Shown: positions 45,743-55,394, counted from the first letter of the stretch. The stretch is DNA of 64,000 nt from CAVTUU01 sp045804965 (GCA_045804965.1 JBJMMD010000036.1:30736-94735), one strand, 5' to 3'. The notes: generated from the sequence alone by a model not told the origin. Translations and numbers: made by a program.

Positions 45743-46795
45743 CTACGATCGAAGGAGTTCGTTCGCGACGGCAACAACCTCTTCGGCGGAGACATCGCTG
45801 ACGAACGACGGATGGTGGTTGCAGCGCCGCGCGGCGCGGTCGATGCCGCAGACGGGACAGGTGACGCGCCACGCGATGATCGGCCGGTGGCGTGCCGTCT
45901 CGATCGGACCCGCGGGGATCATGTTGAAACACCAATAGATCCCAATCGTGGCCGCGCCCACCGCCGCCGCCAAATGCAGCGGACCGGAGTCGTTGGAAAC
46001 AACGAGTGCGCACCTCGAAAGCAGTCCGGTGAGGCCACTGAGCGTTAGGCATCCGGTCGTGTCCTCGGCGTCGCTCTGCATTGCTCGCCGAATTGCCGCC
46101 TCGAGCGGCCGGTCCTGTTCCGCGCCTGTGATTACGATGCGCATGCCTTCGCCGGCTAGGGCTTCACCTACGGCCGCAAATCTCGCCGCCGGCCACTGGC
46201 GCTCCGGATCGCCTGCCCCGGGGTTGAGCGCAACCATTGGCCGATCGTCGTCTGCTATGACGCGGCGCGATTCCTCGAGATCGGCTGTAGTGACAGCGAG
46301 GCGCGGGGCAGTGATGACCGGTGTAGCGCCAATGAGCCGTATGAGCTCCAGGAGCCGCAAGACTTCGTTCTGCCAGTAGACGTGGGGGGGCCAGTGGTCG
46401 AGCGGTACGGCATCAGGAGTCTTCAGTCCAATCGTCAAGCGCGCCTCTAACCGGCGGGCGACCGGGTTGGAATTGCGCCCTCCACCATGGCACTGCAGCG
46501 CAACATCGAAGCTTTCGTCAACCATGCGTGCAAAAAACGCATCGAGCTCCGCCGAATCGGCACAAGCATCCGGGGTTTCTCCAACGCCCGGGATCGGAGG
46601 CACGACGACGACGCGGTCAAAAGGACCAGGCCGGCCGGCTAGGAAGTCTTGATGCCAAGCTTTTCCGAGCAAAACGATTTCGGCGCCGCCGTATGTCGCC
46701 CGTATCGCCTCAAGCGCCGGTAGGGTAAAAACGAAATCGCCAATCCCGCTGGCGCGGAGCACGGCGATCTTGCGGACATCCGGAACGAGTTCCAT
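45743..46795 (-). CDS. Glycosyltransferase family 9 (heptosyltransferase-like) protein
   Basis: 350-residue GT9 enzyme with two Rossmann domains. KIAVLRASGIGDFVFTLPAL at the N-terminus is the acceptor-domain start, VALNPGAGDPERQWPAARFA the donor-domain loop, and VVSNDSGPLHLAAAVGAATI the conserved SGxxHxA motif. A late Cys cluster (RVTCPVCGIDRAARRCNHH) differs from that in the other GT9s here. GT9 enzymes transfer ADP-heptose or related sugars. Together with the heptose genes this suggests a heptosyl transfer, but the acceptor is unknown. It is the last gene of the minus-strand glycan operon, after the SDR gene. Confidence 0.92.
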   Translation of the reverse strand: MELVPDVRKIAVLRASGIGDFVFTLPALEAIRATYGGAEIVLLGKAWHQDFLAGRPGPFDRVVVVPPIPGVGETPDACADSAELDAFFARMVDESFDVALQCHGGGRNSNPVARRLEARLTIGLKTPDAVPLDHWPPHVYWQNEVLRLLELIRLIGATPVITAPRLAVTTADLEESRRVIADDDRPMVALNPGAGDPERQWPAARFAAVGEALAGEGMRIVITGAEQDRPLEAAIRRAMQSDAEDTTGCLTLSGLTGLLSRCALVVSNDSGPLHLAAAVGAATIGIYWCFNMIPAGPIETARHRPIIAWRVTCPVCGIDRAARRCNHHPSFVSDVSAEEVVAVANELLRS

Positions 46796-46816
46796 CGCGT
46801 GTTGTCAAATACTTGG

Positions 46817-47548
46817 TTATGGCCAGCTGGGCTCGTTGGGTGGCGTGACGACCAGTTCTTGGATGACCGATCCCGCGGGCCGGCTAACAGTGAAGAGGAT
46901 TGTTTCCGCCACGTCCGCTGGATCTTGCAAGGTGGCGGGGTCTGGAAGTGGAATTCCTTGCTCGGCGAAGCGGTCGAAGAACCTGGTCCGCATCCCGCCT
47001 GGAATCAACGTTGTTACGCAAATACCGTCGCGGCGGCCTTCAGCGCTCAGCCCGCGCCCGAATCCGAGCAGACCGAACTTCGAAGCGTGGTAGGCGGAGG
47101 CGCCCGACCATGCCCGCACCGCCGCCGTCGAAGCGACGTTGACGATGTGGCCGCCCCCCTGTCGTTTCATCGCCGGCCAAACGGCCTTGGCGATGAGAAA
47201 GGGCCCTCGCAGATTCACTGCGATGACCTGGTCGAACTGCTCAACTGTCAACTCCTCGAGCGGATAGGTATGGTCGATCCCAGCGCAGTTAACGGCGACA
47301 TCGATCCGGCCGAATTCATCGAGGACCGCCGCAACCGTCCGCGCGACTTCTTGTGCATTACTCACATCGCAGGAATAGCCGACCTCGCGACCGCAATCGC
47401 AGCTCAGTTGCTCGATCTTTGTCGCGTCGATGTCTAGGCTAGCGACTGCATAGCCCGCTTTCGCGAACGCAAAAGCGGTCGCCGCGCCCAATCCACTGCT
47501 GGCGCCCGTGACCAGTGCAGTCTTGAACGCTAGATCTTTGTTCGACAT
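46817..47548 (-). CDS. Short-chain dehydrogenase/reductase
   Basis: 243-residue classical SDR. The cofactor motif is ALVTGASSGLGAATAF (TGxxxGxG), ASLDIDATK suggests NAD-binding Asp at the end of strand 2, and AVNCAGIDHTYP is the NAG region. The active site is STAAVRAWSGASAYHASKFG (Ser, Tyr-x3-Lys). GGAG eight bases before ATG 47548 supports the start. It lies inside the glycan operon between two glycosyltransferase genes, so it may oxidise or reduce a sugar or a lipid carrier. Many SDRs act on other small molecules, and the substrate is not determined. Confidence 0.94.
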   Translation of the reverse strand: MSNKDLAFKTALVTGASSGLGAATAFAFAKAGYAVASLDIDATKIEQLSCDCGREVGYSCDVSNAQEVARTVAAVLDEFGRIDVAVNCAGIDHTYPLEELTVEQFDQVIAVNLRGPFLIAKAVWPAMKRQGGGHIVNVASTAAVRAWSGASAYHASKFGLLGFGRGLSAEGRRDGICVTTLIPGGMRTRFFDRFAEQGIPLPDPATLQDPADVAETILFTVSRPAGSVIQELVVTPPNEPSWP

Positions 47549-47571
47549 GACTTTCTCCGTTCGGCCCTGCG

Positions 47572-48846
47572 TCAACTCGTGGCTACCTTCGCCGCCGGCA
47601 AGATTTCGCCCCAACGCACCGCCTCGTAGAGGGTTGCAGTCTTTTCTGCCACTGTACGCCACGTAAACTCGCGCTCTACACGGCGCCGGCCCGCGGCGCC
47701 CATGCGTTTGCGACGAACGGGACTAGAGAGCAAGGCGTGCAACCCGGCTGCCAGCGCTTCCGGCGAACGCGACGGCACTAAGAGTCCTGTTTCGCCGTGG
47801 CAAACCGTGTAAGAGATGCCACCGACGTTTGAACCGACGACCGGCCGGCCGCAAGCCATCGCTTCCAGTGGAGTCAATCCGAAGGGCTCGTACCACGGCG
47901 TCGTCACCATCACATCGCCCGCACAGTAGTAGTCGCATAACTCTTCGCGGTCGCGTTTGCCCGTCAGAAGCACGCGATCGGCCACACCAAGTTCCTCCGC
48001 CAATTGCCGCACTTCGCCGATCTCAGGAGTAATCGCCGGGTCTGGTAGGCGACTCTCACCGCCGACGACGAGCAGTTTGACCGGAGGCAAACCATTGTCG
48101 CTCGCGCCAAGCAGCGCCAACGCGCGCACCACGCTGCGAACGTCCTTTCGTGGCAAGAGCCTGCCGACGTAAACAAGAACGAGGTCGTCCTCGCTGAGTC
48201 CGCAGTCGATCCGGTGCCGTGCTTCACGATGGTCAACAGGTCGAAAAACATCGGCGTCAACGCCATGCGGAATCGTTTCAAGGCATGAAGGGGGAGCATC
48301 ATAATCCTCGATCAACTCCTGCCGCTCGCTTGGACAGGTTGCGATCACTCTGTCCACACTGCGGACGATTGCCCGCTCGACTGCAATTCGATCCTGAGGA
48401 CTCGTGTCCGCCGCGCCTTGCTGGCGACGCTTGGTCGCGCCCAACGCATGAAAGAGCTGGACGGCTGGGATTCTGAAAATTCGTCGCAACTCGGTGGTGA
48501 CCCAACCAGACATCCAGAAGTTGCCGTGGACCAGCTCGTAGCGGACTCCATCACGGATAGCAAAACGGATCAACTCGTCACGGAATGACGGCATCAGGGG
48601 CCAGAGATCGTCCTTACGAACGAATTGGGCCGGCCCGGCCGGGAGATTGATGATCCGCACGCCTGGAGCCCAGTCGTCGACGTGCGGCGCATCCACGTTG
48701 TCGCGGCGGGTGAAGATATCGACTTCAAATCCGAACCGTCCTAGACAACGGGAGATCTCGTCGACATAGACATTTTGTCCACCGGCGTCTTCGCCGCCAA
48801 GCAGCGCTGCCGGACTCGCATGTTCACTGATGAGCGCGATTCTCAT
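47572..48846 (-). CDS. Glycosyltransferase family 4 (MshA/sucrose synthase-like)
   Basis: 424-residue GT-B enzyme. MRIALISEHASPAAL followed by GGEDAGGQNVYVDEISRCLG matches the N-terminal domain of GT4 enzymes such as MshA and sucrose-phosphate synthase. The donor domain contains VLVYVGRLLPRKDVRSVVRA and the E-x7-E motif in PWYEPFGLTPLEAMACGRPV, a retaining glycosyltransferase signature. The Met at 48846 is the usual start, although an ATG six codons earlier overlaps the preceding gene's stop. Donor and acceptor sugars are unknown. The GT context points to a cell-surface glycan. Confidence 0.93.
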   Translation of the reverse strand: MRIALISEHASPAALLGGEDAGGQNVYVDEISRCLGRFGFEVDIFTRRDNVDAPHVDDWAPGVRIINLPAGPAQFVRKDDLWPLMPSFRDELIRFAIRDGVRYELVHGNFWMSGWVTTELRRIFRIPAVQLFHALGATKRRQQGAADTSPQDRIAVERAIVRSVDRVIATCPSERQELIEDYDAPPSCLETIPHGVDADVFRPVDHREARHRIDCGLSEDDLVLVYVGRLLPRKDVRSVVRALALLGASDNGLPPVKLLVVGGESRLPDPAITPEIGEVRQLAEELGVADRVLLTGKRDREELCDYYCAGDVMVTTPWYEPFGLTPLEAMACGRPVVGSNVGGISYTVCHGETGLLVPSRSPEALAAGLHALLSSPVRRKRMGAAGRRRVEREFTWRTVAEKTATLYEAVRWGEILPAAKVATS

Positions 48847-48856
48847 GTCCTCGACC

Positions 48857-49870
48857 TCACTCATCCACCAGGGCGGCTAGCAGCGACGCATCTTCATCTG
48901 AAACGAGCTTTCCGCCGGCCGATCGCCCTAGGTTCAGGGCCAGTTCGAATGTCGCATGCCAATCTCGCGCGAACCGCGCGAAACCAAAACGTCGCCTTGC
49001 CAATTCGCGCGCGTTTTGTCCGAGGCGGCGAGCGTGATCAGGATCGGCCAGTAGCTTGCGCATCCCCTCAACGAGTGCGTCGAGATCACAGGAAACGTAG
49101 CCGTTGACGCCGTTCTCGATCACGGTTGGCAGTTCTGTTGTTGCGAGCGCGACGATCGGGCAGCCGATTGTCATAGCCTCAATTACTGCGAGCGGCAGAC
49201 TCGTGTAGCGAATTGGACTGAATAGAAAGCGATAGTCCGCGACACGCCGGTGGAGACTGCGATACGGGATATCGCCGAGGCCACCGATTTCCTCGCTCTC
49301 CATGCCAACGAGGTCGAGCGGTACGCGCTCACGGGCCTGAAGGAAGAGGTCGCAGCCCGTCAGCCTTCCCCGTCGACACAGCCCGTTGACGATGGTGATC
49401 CCGCGAGGGGTCTCGCCGTTGTAGCAAATCGTGGGATCGATAGCGACGCTATGCTCAATCACCCGAACAGGCGTGGTGCCGGAATCCCACATCAAGCGAT
49501 TGAAATGCGTTACGTGAACGAGGAGGAGATCGCGGTCGGCAACGGGATGACGGCTATCAACCGGATGCGGGCGAGGAATGTTGTGCTCAAGATAGATCGC
49601 TGGCAATGTCCGTTGCCGCTCGCCAAGGATTTCGGCTGCATCGTCATGGAGATTCCTCGGCGTTTGGTAAATGACGAGATCCAAGTCAAGATCTTGCACA
49701 AAACTGTCTGGAACTTCGTGGACCCATGGCGGAAGATCGTACCCAGCGCGACCGCCGTAACCCTCCGGCGCACCCGGCTTGATCGGCAGATACCAGTCGT
49801 GCTCAATGCGGCAGAGCGCGTTCAAGTAGCTGCCGTGGATGTGCCAAATTAGGATTTTCAACCGTCCCAT
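48857..49870 (-). CDS. Glycosyltransferase family 4-like protein
   Basis: 337-residue GT-B-like protein. RLKILIWHIHGSYLNALCRI starts the first domain. The donor domain has TPRGITIVNGLCRRGRLTGC, RFLFSPIRYTSLPLAVIEAM (E-x7-E-like) and VIENGVNGYVSCDLDALVEG, typical of GT1/GT4 glycosyltransferases. The start at 49870 is supported by GGAGACCGT and overlaps the stop of the preceding GT9 gene by 13 nt. The N-terminal domain is more divergent than in the neighbouring GT4. The transferred sugar is unknown. Confidence 0.88.
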   Translation of the reverse strand: MGRLKILIWHIHGSYLNALCRIEHDWYLPIKPGAPEGYGGRAGYDLPPWVHEVPDSFVQDLDLDLVIYQTPRNLHDDAAEILGERQRTLPAIYLEHNIPRPHPVDSRHPVADRDLLLVHVTHFNRLMWDSGTTPVRVIEHSVAIDPTICYNGETPRGITIVNGLCRRGRLTGCDLFLQARERVPLDLVGMESEEIGGLGDIPYRSLHRRVADYRFLFSPIRYTSLPLAVIEAMTIGCPIVALATTELPTVIENGVNGYVSCDLDALVEGMRKLLADPDHARRLGQNARELARRRFGFARFARDWHATFELALNLGRSAGGKLVSDEDASLLAALVDE

Positions 49871-50979
49871 ACGGTCTCCAACTGCCTTGGCGGATGCGCG
49901 GGTGACGCTTGGTGAGCGCGGGAAGGCTCGATGCGGGCTTGCTTCAATGCCTCGAGTTTTCGACTGCACACTGCAAGCACCGGATCGACCGGAAGCTCCG
50001 CGAGAGCGGTTGCCTCATTGCGCGTTCCGCCCCCGATCGTTACGGCATCAATCACGGTGTGGAGCGACCTATCCAACGGTGCCCAGCGATTCGGTCGCGC
50101 GAACCCGAAGAGCACGACGCTTGGCGCGCGTTTCGCCGCCGCGACATGCGATGCGCCGGTATCGTTGGTGACAAGAAGATCGAGTCCCGCGATCACCGCC
50201 GCGAACGCCCCGAAATCGGTCTGACCGATCAGATCAAGCACGGGGGCGCGCAAGTGACGCTTAATCGCGCGACCGATAGGCTTATCGTCAACATTGCCAG
50301 TGAGGATCAGTCGGGCGCCGAAGCGGGCATACAGTTCATCGGCGAGTACCGCGAATCGCTCCGCTGGCCAGCGCCGGCGCGGATCTTTGGCCCCGGCATG
50401 GAGGGCAACGATCGGACCTCCTGACCCCGGCAGAGCGCGAAGCAACGCGTGGGCGTGCTGTTCTTCATGCCTCGACGTCGGAAACTCAAGCGCCGTGTCG
50501 CTCGCGCTTGCGTCCACGAGACTGACAAGACGGAGGCAGCGAAGGATTTCGCTCTCGTCTTCGATCCAGGGGACAGTCGCAGTCATGTAGCGATCGCCTG
50601 CAATGCCAAAGCCGATTGTTTCTTGGGCACCAAGAGCGGCGACGAGCTCATTCGTGCTGCGCCCGCTCCCGTGCATCTGGATGGCGAGGTCATACCTCTC
50701 TTGGCGGCATGCCGCGAAAAACTGCTCGGTTCGTTGCTCGTCGTACGGCACTTCCGGCAGGTCGCGAAATCCAGGCGAGGGCTGCAAGCGATCGAGGTAG
50801 GGCAGGCGGTCGACCAGGTCTTGCGCCCACGGCAGACCGATCAACGTGATCTCGGCGTTGGGGAAGCGTTGGCGAAGAGCTCGCATCGAGGGCACAGAGC
50901 AGAGGAGGTCGCCGAGATACAGCGCCCGCAAGATGATGACCCGCCGCGCGTCGAGCGAAGCCAGCGCTGGATGCCTCAT
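49858..50979 (-). CDS. Glycosyltransferase family 9 (heptosyltransferase-like) protein
   Basis: 373-residue GT9. VIILRALYLGDLLCSVPSMR is the N-terminal acceptor-domain motif, QMHGSGRSTNEL follows, IVALHAGAKDPRRRWPAERF is the donor-domain loop, and VTNDTGASHVAAAKRAPSVV carries the TGxxH motif. It overlaps the upstream GT9 gene by four bases (ATGA) and the downstream GT4 gene by 13, so translation is coupled through the block. Unlike its two upstream paralogues it has no dense C-terminal Cys cluster. The likely donor is ADP-heptose made by the gmhA-gmhB-hldE genes of the same operon. The acceptor is unknown. Confidence 0.92.
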   Translation of the reverse strand: MRHPALASLDARRVIILRALYLGDLLCSVPSMRALRQRFPNAEITLIGLPWAQDLVDRLPYLDRLQPSPGFRDLPEVPYDEQRTEQFFAACRQERYDLAIQMHGSGRSTNELVAALGAQETIGFGIAGDRYMTATVPWIEDESEILRCLRLVSLVDASASDTALEFPTSRHEEQHAHALLRALPGSGGPIVALHAGAKDPRRRWPAERFAVLADELYARFGARLILTGNVDDKPIGRAIKRHLRAPVLDLIGQTDFGAFAAVIAGLDLLVTNDTGASHVAAAKRAPSVVLFGFARPNRWAPLDRSLHTVIDAVTIGGGTRNEATALAELPVDPVLAVCSRKLEALKQARIEPSRAHQASPAHPPRQLETVWDG

Positions 50980-52064
50980 GCAGCATCCTCCGCAACCGCG
51001 GAGAGCGTCTGTTCTTGCGGCGAGTTCAAAAGTTCGATGATGGCTGAACTAATCTCTTCGGACGCCACTTCAAGGCACATTTGATCAATCGGACAGTCAA
51101 AGAGATAGCAAGGTGTACAAGCGGTCTCCCGGCGCAGGAGCCGGCATCGCGACGACCGTGGTTGCCACTGCGAGACCAGATCGGTGCCGGCATAGAGCAC
51201 AACGAGCGGCGTCCCGACGGCATCCGCGAGATGGAGCGGCAGCGTGTTGCCGCAAACGACAACCCGTGCCTTCTCGATCAGCGCCGCGAACTCGGGCAGT
51301 GTGGTTGCCCCGGAGAGCACCGGCAATCCGACTTCGCAGGCAAACGTCGTCAGCCACGCCTGCTCACGTTCGCTGCCGGTTAAGAGGAGTCGAAATCCCC
51401 GGCCACTCAAATCAGTAAGAGCTGGTCTCAACCGGTCGAGGGGGAGGCGGCGCGCCCGAGCGCTCGCGCCAGGATGGACTAAAACGAAGCCCTCATTAGG
51501 ATTGAGGTCCGCGGTGGCGACGAGCTCGGTAGCCCGATTCCGGGCCGAATCGGGAATGAAGATTCGGAGCCGCCGGTCGCGAACGGTAAATCCAAGGTAC
51601 TCGACAAGCCGCAGATTTCGTTCGACCTGATGAATATCGACCGGGGCGCCGCGCAGCTCATCAGTCAATGTTGCGCCGCCGAATTCGGTTGATTCGCCCG
51701 CGCGCAAGGGGATGCCGGCGAGATAACAGACGTAGCCAGGAACGTGCGGTGTCTGACTGAATGAGGTGAAAATGAGCGCGCCGTCGAATCCGCGTCGTTG
51801 CAGCAACTCGATCAATTGCCGGTCGCGTTGGGGATCGCTCGTCGAACGACCCAAATCCTGCCAGACCGGACGCCAGACAATCACGTCGTCGACCCAAGGC
51901 AACAGCGCCGACGCTGATTCGCCGGCGGGAGTCGCCAGGAGCGTAAGGTGGACAGCAGGCGCCGACTCCTTCACCGCCCGCAAAGCGGGTCCGAGCATGA
52001 TCACGTCTCCGGCGTTATCGAGCCGCACTGCCAGCAGGTTCTTCGCATCCAGCCAACCGCTCAT
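50976..52064 (-). CDS. Glycosyltransferase family 9 (heptosyltransferase-like) protein
   Basis: 362-residue GT9. NLLAVRLDNAGDVIMLGPAL (D-N-x-G-D motif) begins the first domain. EGFVLVHPGASARARRLPLD and VVCGNTLPLHLADAVGTPLV correspond to the donor-binding loops. The C-terminus holds a Cys cluster (TACTPCYLFDCPIDQMCLEV) common in this family. The Met at 52064 has GGAGGTGCC just upstream and overlaps the stop of the next GT9 gene (ATGA). A 45-residue N-terminal extension is rejected. It resembles the adjacent gene closely in layout, which suggests tandem duplication. Confidence 0.92.
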   Translation of the reverse strand: MSGWLDAKNLLAVRLDNAGDVIMLGPALRAVKESAPAVHLTLLATPAGESASALLPWVDDVIVWRPVWQDLGRSTSDPQRDRQLIELLQRRGFDGALIFTSFSQTPHVPGYVCYLAGIPLRAGESTEFGGATLTDELRGAPVDIHQVERNLRLVEYLGFTVRDRRLRIFIPDSARNRATELVATADLNPNEGFVLVHPGASARARRLPLDRLRPALTDLSGRGFRLLLTGSEREQAWLTTFACEVGLPVLSGATTLPEFAALIEKARVVVCGNTLPLHLADAVGTPLVVLYAGTDLVSQWQPRSSRCRLLRRETACTPCYLFDCPIDQMCLEVASEEISSAIIELLNSPQEQTLSAVAEDAA

Positions 52065-53227
52065 GGCACCTCCGCAGCAGGACCGAACGCGGGCACTGAA
52101 CCTTTGGAACTTCCATCGATCGAGGCGCCGGTGCTGCAGGCGTCGAGGATCTCCGCCGCGGCGGAAACCACCTGCTCGGGCGAGACAAGCCGTAAGCACT
52201 CATGCCCGAAGGGGCAGATGCGGCTGTAGCAGATCCGGCACGGGACATCGTGGTTTAGCAGACGGTGTGGAACTCGCCAAGGTCCCCACTGTTCGGGAGG
52301 GTTTGTCAGCGCGAAAAGGGCGACCACGGGCGTTTTCAATGCCGACGCCATGTGCATCGGCCCGGTGTTGTTCGTCACGATCAAGTCTGCGGCCTGAATC
52401 AGCGCAGCGAACTCGGCAAACGAGAAATCGCCGGCCATGGGCTGCACCGATCCGCGAATCGACAGCGGCAGATCGTCTGTTATCGCTGCGACAAGATCAC
52501 GCTCGTCGTCACTCCCCGTGACGATGACGTGCGCATCGAACCAATCGGCCAAAAGCGCCACAACTTCCTTAAACTGATCGAGGTGATACGTCCGCGCCGG
52601 CATGCTGCAACCAGGGTGGACGACGACGAGCGGATCTTGGCGCGCCGACTTTAGCGGATCGGACAGGGACGCTAACCAGCGTTTTGCCCGCCGCGAAGCC
52701 CTCAACGGAACGCGAAGGACGAGATCGGTCTCCGTAGTCGAGAAGCCGACGGCGCCAACGAGGTCTAAGCCGCGCTCGACTTCGTGCATGGGCCAGTCGG
52801 GATGCCGGTGCCGCGTCGTCAAGAGCGAACCGGGGCCGTCGATCGATGCTGCGAGTCGAAGTGGGATGTCAGCCAAATAGCAGAAGTACGCTGCTGGCAG
52901 TGAGCTTTGCCGATACGAGGTGAAGATCACCGCTGCATCAAACTGCTCCGCGCGAAGAGCCTCGATCACGCGGCGTTCGCGCTCGCTGTCGTGCGGCAGC
53001 CGAGACCATGGATCGACCCATGGTGCTTCGTAAACGATGACGTCGGCGAGGTCGGGATTGAGCAGTCCTGCCTGCGCACCGACCGGTCCGGCGAGTAGCG
53101 TGATCTCGGCCTCGGGAAGCGAGGTCTTGATCGCGTGGATCGCGGGAGTCGCGAGGAGGACGTCACCGAGATTGTCGAGCCGCACGGCCAAGATGCGCCG
53201 GACTTCTTGCCACCGCTCGGCGATCAC
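52061..53227 (-). CDS. Glycosyltransferase family 9 (heptosyltransferase-like) protein
   Basis: 388-residue GT9, a close paralogue of the following gene. RRILAVRLDNLGDVLLATPA is the N-terminal motif, LVVVHPGCSMPARTYHLDQF the donor-domain loop and IVTNNTGPMHMASALKTPVV the TGxxH motif. The Cys cluster is DVPCRICYSRICPFGHECLR. The start is GTG and overlaps the hldE stop by GTGA, directly coupling heptosyltransferase production to ADP-heptose synthesis. A tail of about 25 residues after the fold is low complexity. Enzyme class is confident. Donor heptose is inferred from context. Confidence 0.93.
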   Translation of the reverse strand: MIAERWQEVRRILAVRLDNLGDVLLATPAIHAIKTSLPEAEITLLAGPVGAQAGLLNPDLADVIVYEAPWVDPWSRLPHDSERERRVIEALRAEQFDAAVIFTSYRQSSLPAAYFCYLADIPLRLAASIDGPGSLLTTRHRHPDWPMHEVERGLDLVGAVGFSTTETDLVLRVPLRASRRAKRWLASLSDPLKSARQDPLVVVHPGCSMPARTYHLDQFKEVVALLADWFDAHVIVTGSDDERDLVAAITDDLPLSIRGSVQPMAGDFSFAEFAALIQAADLIVTNNTGPMHMASALKTPVVALFALTNPPEQWGPWRVPHRLLNHDVPCRICYSRICPFGHECLRLVSPEQVVSAAAEILDACSTGASIDGSSKGSVPAFGPAAEVP

Positions 53228-54729
53228 TGGGTCGCCTCGATCAGACCATCGGACGCTAACATGACAATCTTCTGAATGACGTTCGTGGTACTGCGCCCTT
53301 CGACAAGGGAGAGGATTTCAACCCGTGCTCCGATTTGGTGAACGGCCTCAATCTCCGGCAGAGCTTCCTCGGAGTAGTCTCCTCCTTTGACGTGGACATG
53401 CGGCCTGAGAGTACGGATGAGATCGGCGGGCGTGTCTTCCGTGAACAGAATCGCGTGGTCAACTGGATCGAGCGCGGCCACGAGTGCCAAACGATCCCGC
53501 TCATGGTTTATCGGCCGTGCGCTTCCTTTGAGCCGCCGCACGCTCTCGTCGCTGTTGATGCCGACGACAAGGACGTCTCCGAGCCGTTTGGCGCGCTGCA
53601 GGATGTGGACGTGGCCCGCGTGGAGGATGTCGAACACGCCATTCGTGAAGACGATGGTTTTACCCGCAAAACGCTCGGCATCAAGAATCACGGCGAGCGT
53701 CTTGAGTGACGTAGTCGGCGCCGATTCGTCAAGGCTGACCCGACGGAGCAAGTCTTGCTGCCGCACGGCGCTTGTCCCACGTTGCGTCACCGCGATCCCG
53801 GCTGCGTCGATACCGACCCGCGCCGCCTGGGTCGCACTTGCGCCGCTGGCGAGCGCAAGCGCCATCGCCGCTGTGAAGGTGTCGCCCGCACCCACATCTC
53901 CGGCGTGTCGAACCGGACGCGCAGGGAGATGGACAGCGCCGCCCTCCTGACTGATCAGCATGACCCCGTCTTGGGCGAGCGTAATTGCGGCATATTTCGC
54001 GTCAATCAACTCGAGGAGACGCCGACCGACCTGCTCAGCTCGGGCAGTGTCGACGCGCGTCAGTCCTGCGGGTCTTGTTCCATCGGCAGCCGCGCAAGCT
54101 TCGGCGAAGTTAGGGGTAATAACGGTTGCGCCCACGTCGGAGAACCGCCGCACGTCCTTAGCGTCGACCGCAAATACCTTGCGATTCTTGGCATGAAGGC
54201 GTCCTAACCAGGCGATCACGTCGTCAGAAACCGCGCCGTAGTCGTAGTCTGGCACGACAACGAGATCGCAGCGCGGAAACGCTTGCTCTATGGCTAGGAG
54301 CATTTGCCGCCGGCCGGTCGCGCTGCAGGTTTGCGTCTCGCCCTCATCCACACGCACGACATAATGGTCGTCGGCGAGAATTCGTGTCTTGCAAAGTGTT
54401 GCGCACTCGGAATCTTCGACCAACCAACGATCGTCAACCTGTCGGTCTCGCAGCGCGGCTCGCAACTCTTCGGCAGCGTGATCGCGCCCAACAAGGCTGA
54501 CAAAGACAACATCGGCTCCGAGGGCGCGGAGGTTGACCGCGACGTTGGCCGCTCCGCCTGGTTCATGGTGTTCCCCGGCTTTAAGGAGGACCGGCACCGG
54601 CCCTTCCTTGCAGAGCCGGGTCGCGCCACCTTCGATGTAACTATCGAGCATGGCGTCGCCCACCACGAGGGCCCGTAACCCTTGGAATCCACGGACGATG
54701 TCGACAGTGGTCAATGCAGTCTGCGCCAT
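53224..54729 (-). CDS. hldE: Bifunctional HldE: D,D-heptose-7-P kinase / heptose-1-P adenylyltransferase
   Basis: 501-residue fusion. Residues 1-330 are a PfkB-type kinase: VVGDAMLDSYIEGGATRLCK, HHEPGGAANVAVNLRALGAD and the anion-hole motif HAGDVGAGDTFTAAMALALA. It phosphorylates D-glycero-D-manno-heptose 7-phosphate at C1. Residues 355-501 are the nucleotidyltransferase: FTNGVFDILHAGHVHILQRA (HxGH motif), VGINSDESVRRLKG and EGRSTTNVIQKI (STT-x-I). This domain makes ADP-heptose. Length and order match proteobacterial HldE. It overlaps gmhB by 19 nt and the next GT9 gene by GTGA. The epimerase HldD is not found in the window, so the product is probably ADP-D,D-heptose. Confidence 0.95.
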   Translation of the reverse strand: MAQTALTTVDIVRGFQGLRALVVGDAMLDSYIEGGATRLCKEGPVPVLLKAGEHHEPGGAANVAVNLRALGADVVFVSLVGRDHAAEELRAALRDRQVDDRWLVEDSECATLCKTRILADDHYVVRVDEGETQTCSATGRRQMLLAIEQAFPRCDLVVVPDYDYGAVSDDVIAWLGRLHAKNRKVFAVDAKDVRRFSDVGATVITPNFAEACAAADGTRPAGLTRVDTARAEQVGRRLLELIDAKYAAITLAQDGVMLISQEGGAVHLPARPVRHAGDVGAGDTFTAAMALALASGASATQAARVGIDAAGIAVTQRGTSAVRQQDLLRRVSLDESAPTTSLKTLAVILDAERFAGKTIVFTNGVFDILHAGHVHILQRAKRLGDVLVVGINSDESVRRLKGSARPINHERDRLALVAALDPVDHAILFTEDTPADLIRTLRPHVHVKGGDYSEEALPEIEAVHQIGARVEILSLVEGRSTTNVIQKIVMLASDGLIEATQ

Positions 54730-55394
54730 GGCGGTTCTCTCTGTATGCGTGTCGCGGCTGCCGTCAACTCGACGTCAGCCCGCGGCGCTCGGTCCCATCT
54801 AGGAGGCTGATAGCGAAGATCGGCACGTGGTCGAAAGCCTTCGACGGTCTGGATGATTCGAAGGGCATGGACAGTATTCCGGCCCACGTAGGTCGGGCAG
54901 CGGACCGGTGACTCAGGCAGTCGCTCGGTGTCGAGATCGACGAGTACAGTGCGGCATCCAGCGCGGTTGCCGGCTTCGACATCGTCGAGGATGTCGCCGA
55001 CGAACCACGAGCGCGCCAGGTCCAGATCGAGGTCAGCGGCAGCGCCGACAAGCATGCCCGGTCGCGGTTTCCGGCAGTCGCATGCGATCGCGAGTTCGGC
55101 GACTTTTCCTTCGGGGTGGTGCGGGCAGAAATAAATTGCATCGATGTTTGCCCCTCCCTGGCGAAGTTGTCCGCGTAAATGTTCGTGCAGGCAGTCCAAC
55201 TGTTCTCGCTGGAAGTAACCGTGGGCAAGACCCGATTGATTCGTAATCACCACGGGCCGAAATCCCGCCGCTTGCAGGATCCGAAGTTCGGCCGCGACAC
55301 CGGGGTAGAGGACGAGATCTTCTGGTCGCGAAGGGTAATGTCGTGGCTCGACCAGAGTTCCGTCCCTGTCAAGAAACAACGCTCTATGCACCAT
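54711..55394 (-). CDS. gmhB: D-glycero-D-manno-heptose 1,7-bisphosphate 7-phosphatase
   Basis: 227-residue HAD phosphatase of the HisB/GmhB group. The nucleophile motif is LFLDRDGTLVEPRHY, motif II is VITNQSGLAHGYF, and the zinc-binding loop is FCPHHPEGKVAELAIACDCR (Cys and His ligands), followed by KPRPGM. The acidic motif is WFVGDILDDVEAGNRAGC. It removes the C7 phosphate between the kinase and adenylyltransferase steps of HldE. It is about 40 residues longer than usual at the C-terminus, a basic extension of unknown role. The ATG at 55394 lies within the end of gmhA, so expression is coupled. Confidence 0.93.
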   Translation of the reverse strand: MVHRALFLDRDGTLVEPRHYPSRPEDLVLYPGVAAELRILQAAGFRPVVITNQSGLAHGYFQREQLDCLHEHLRGQLRQGGANIDAIYFCPHHPEGKVAELAIACDCRKPRPGMLVGAAADLDLDLARSWFVGDILDDVEAGNRAGCRTVLVDLDTERLPESPVRCPTYVGRNTVHALRIIQTVEGFRPRADLRYQPPRWDRAPRADVELTAAATRIQREPPWRRLH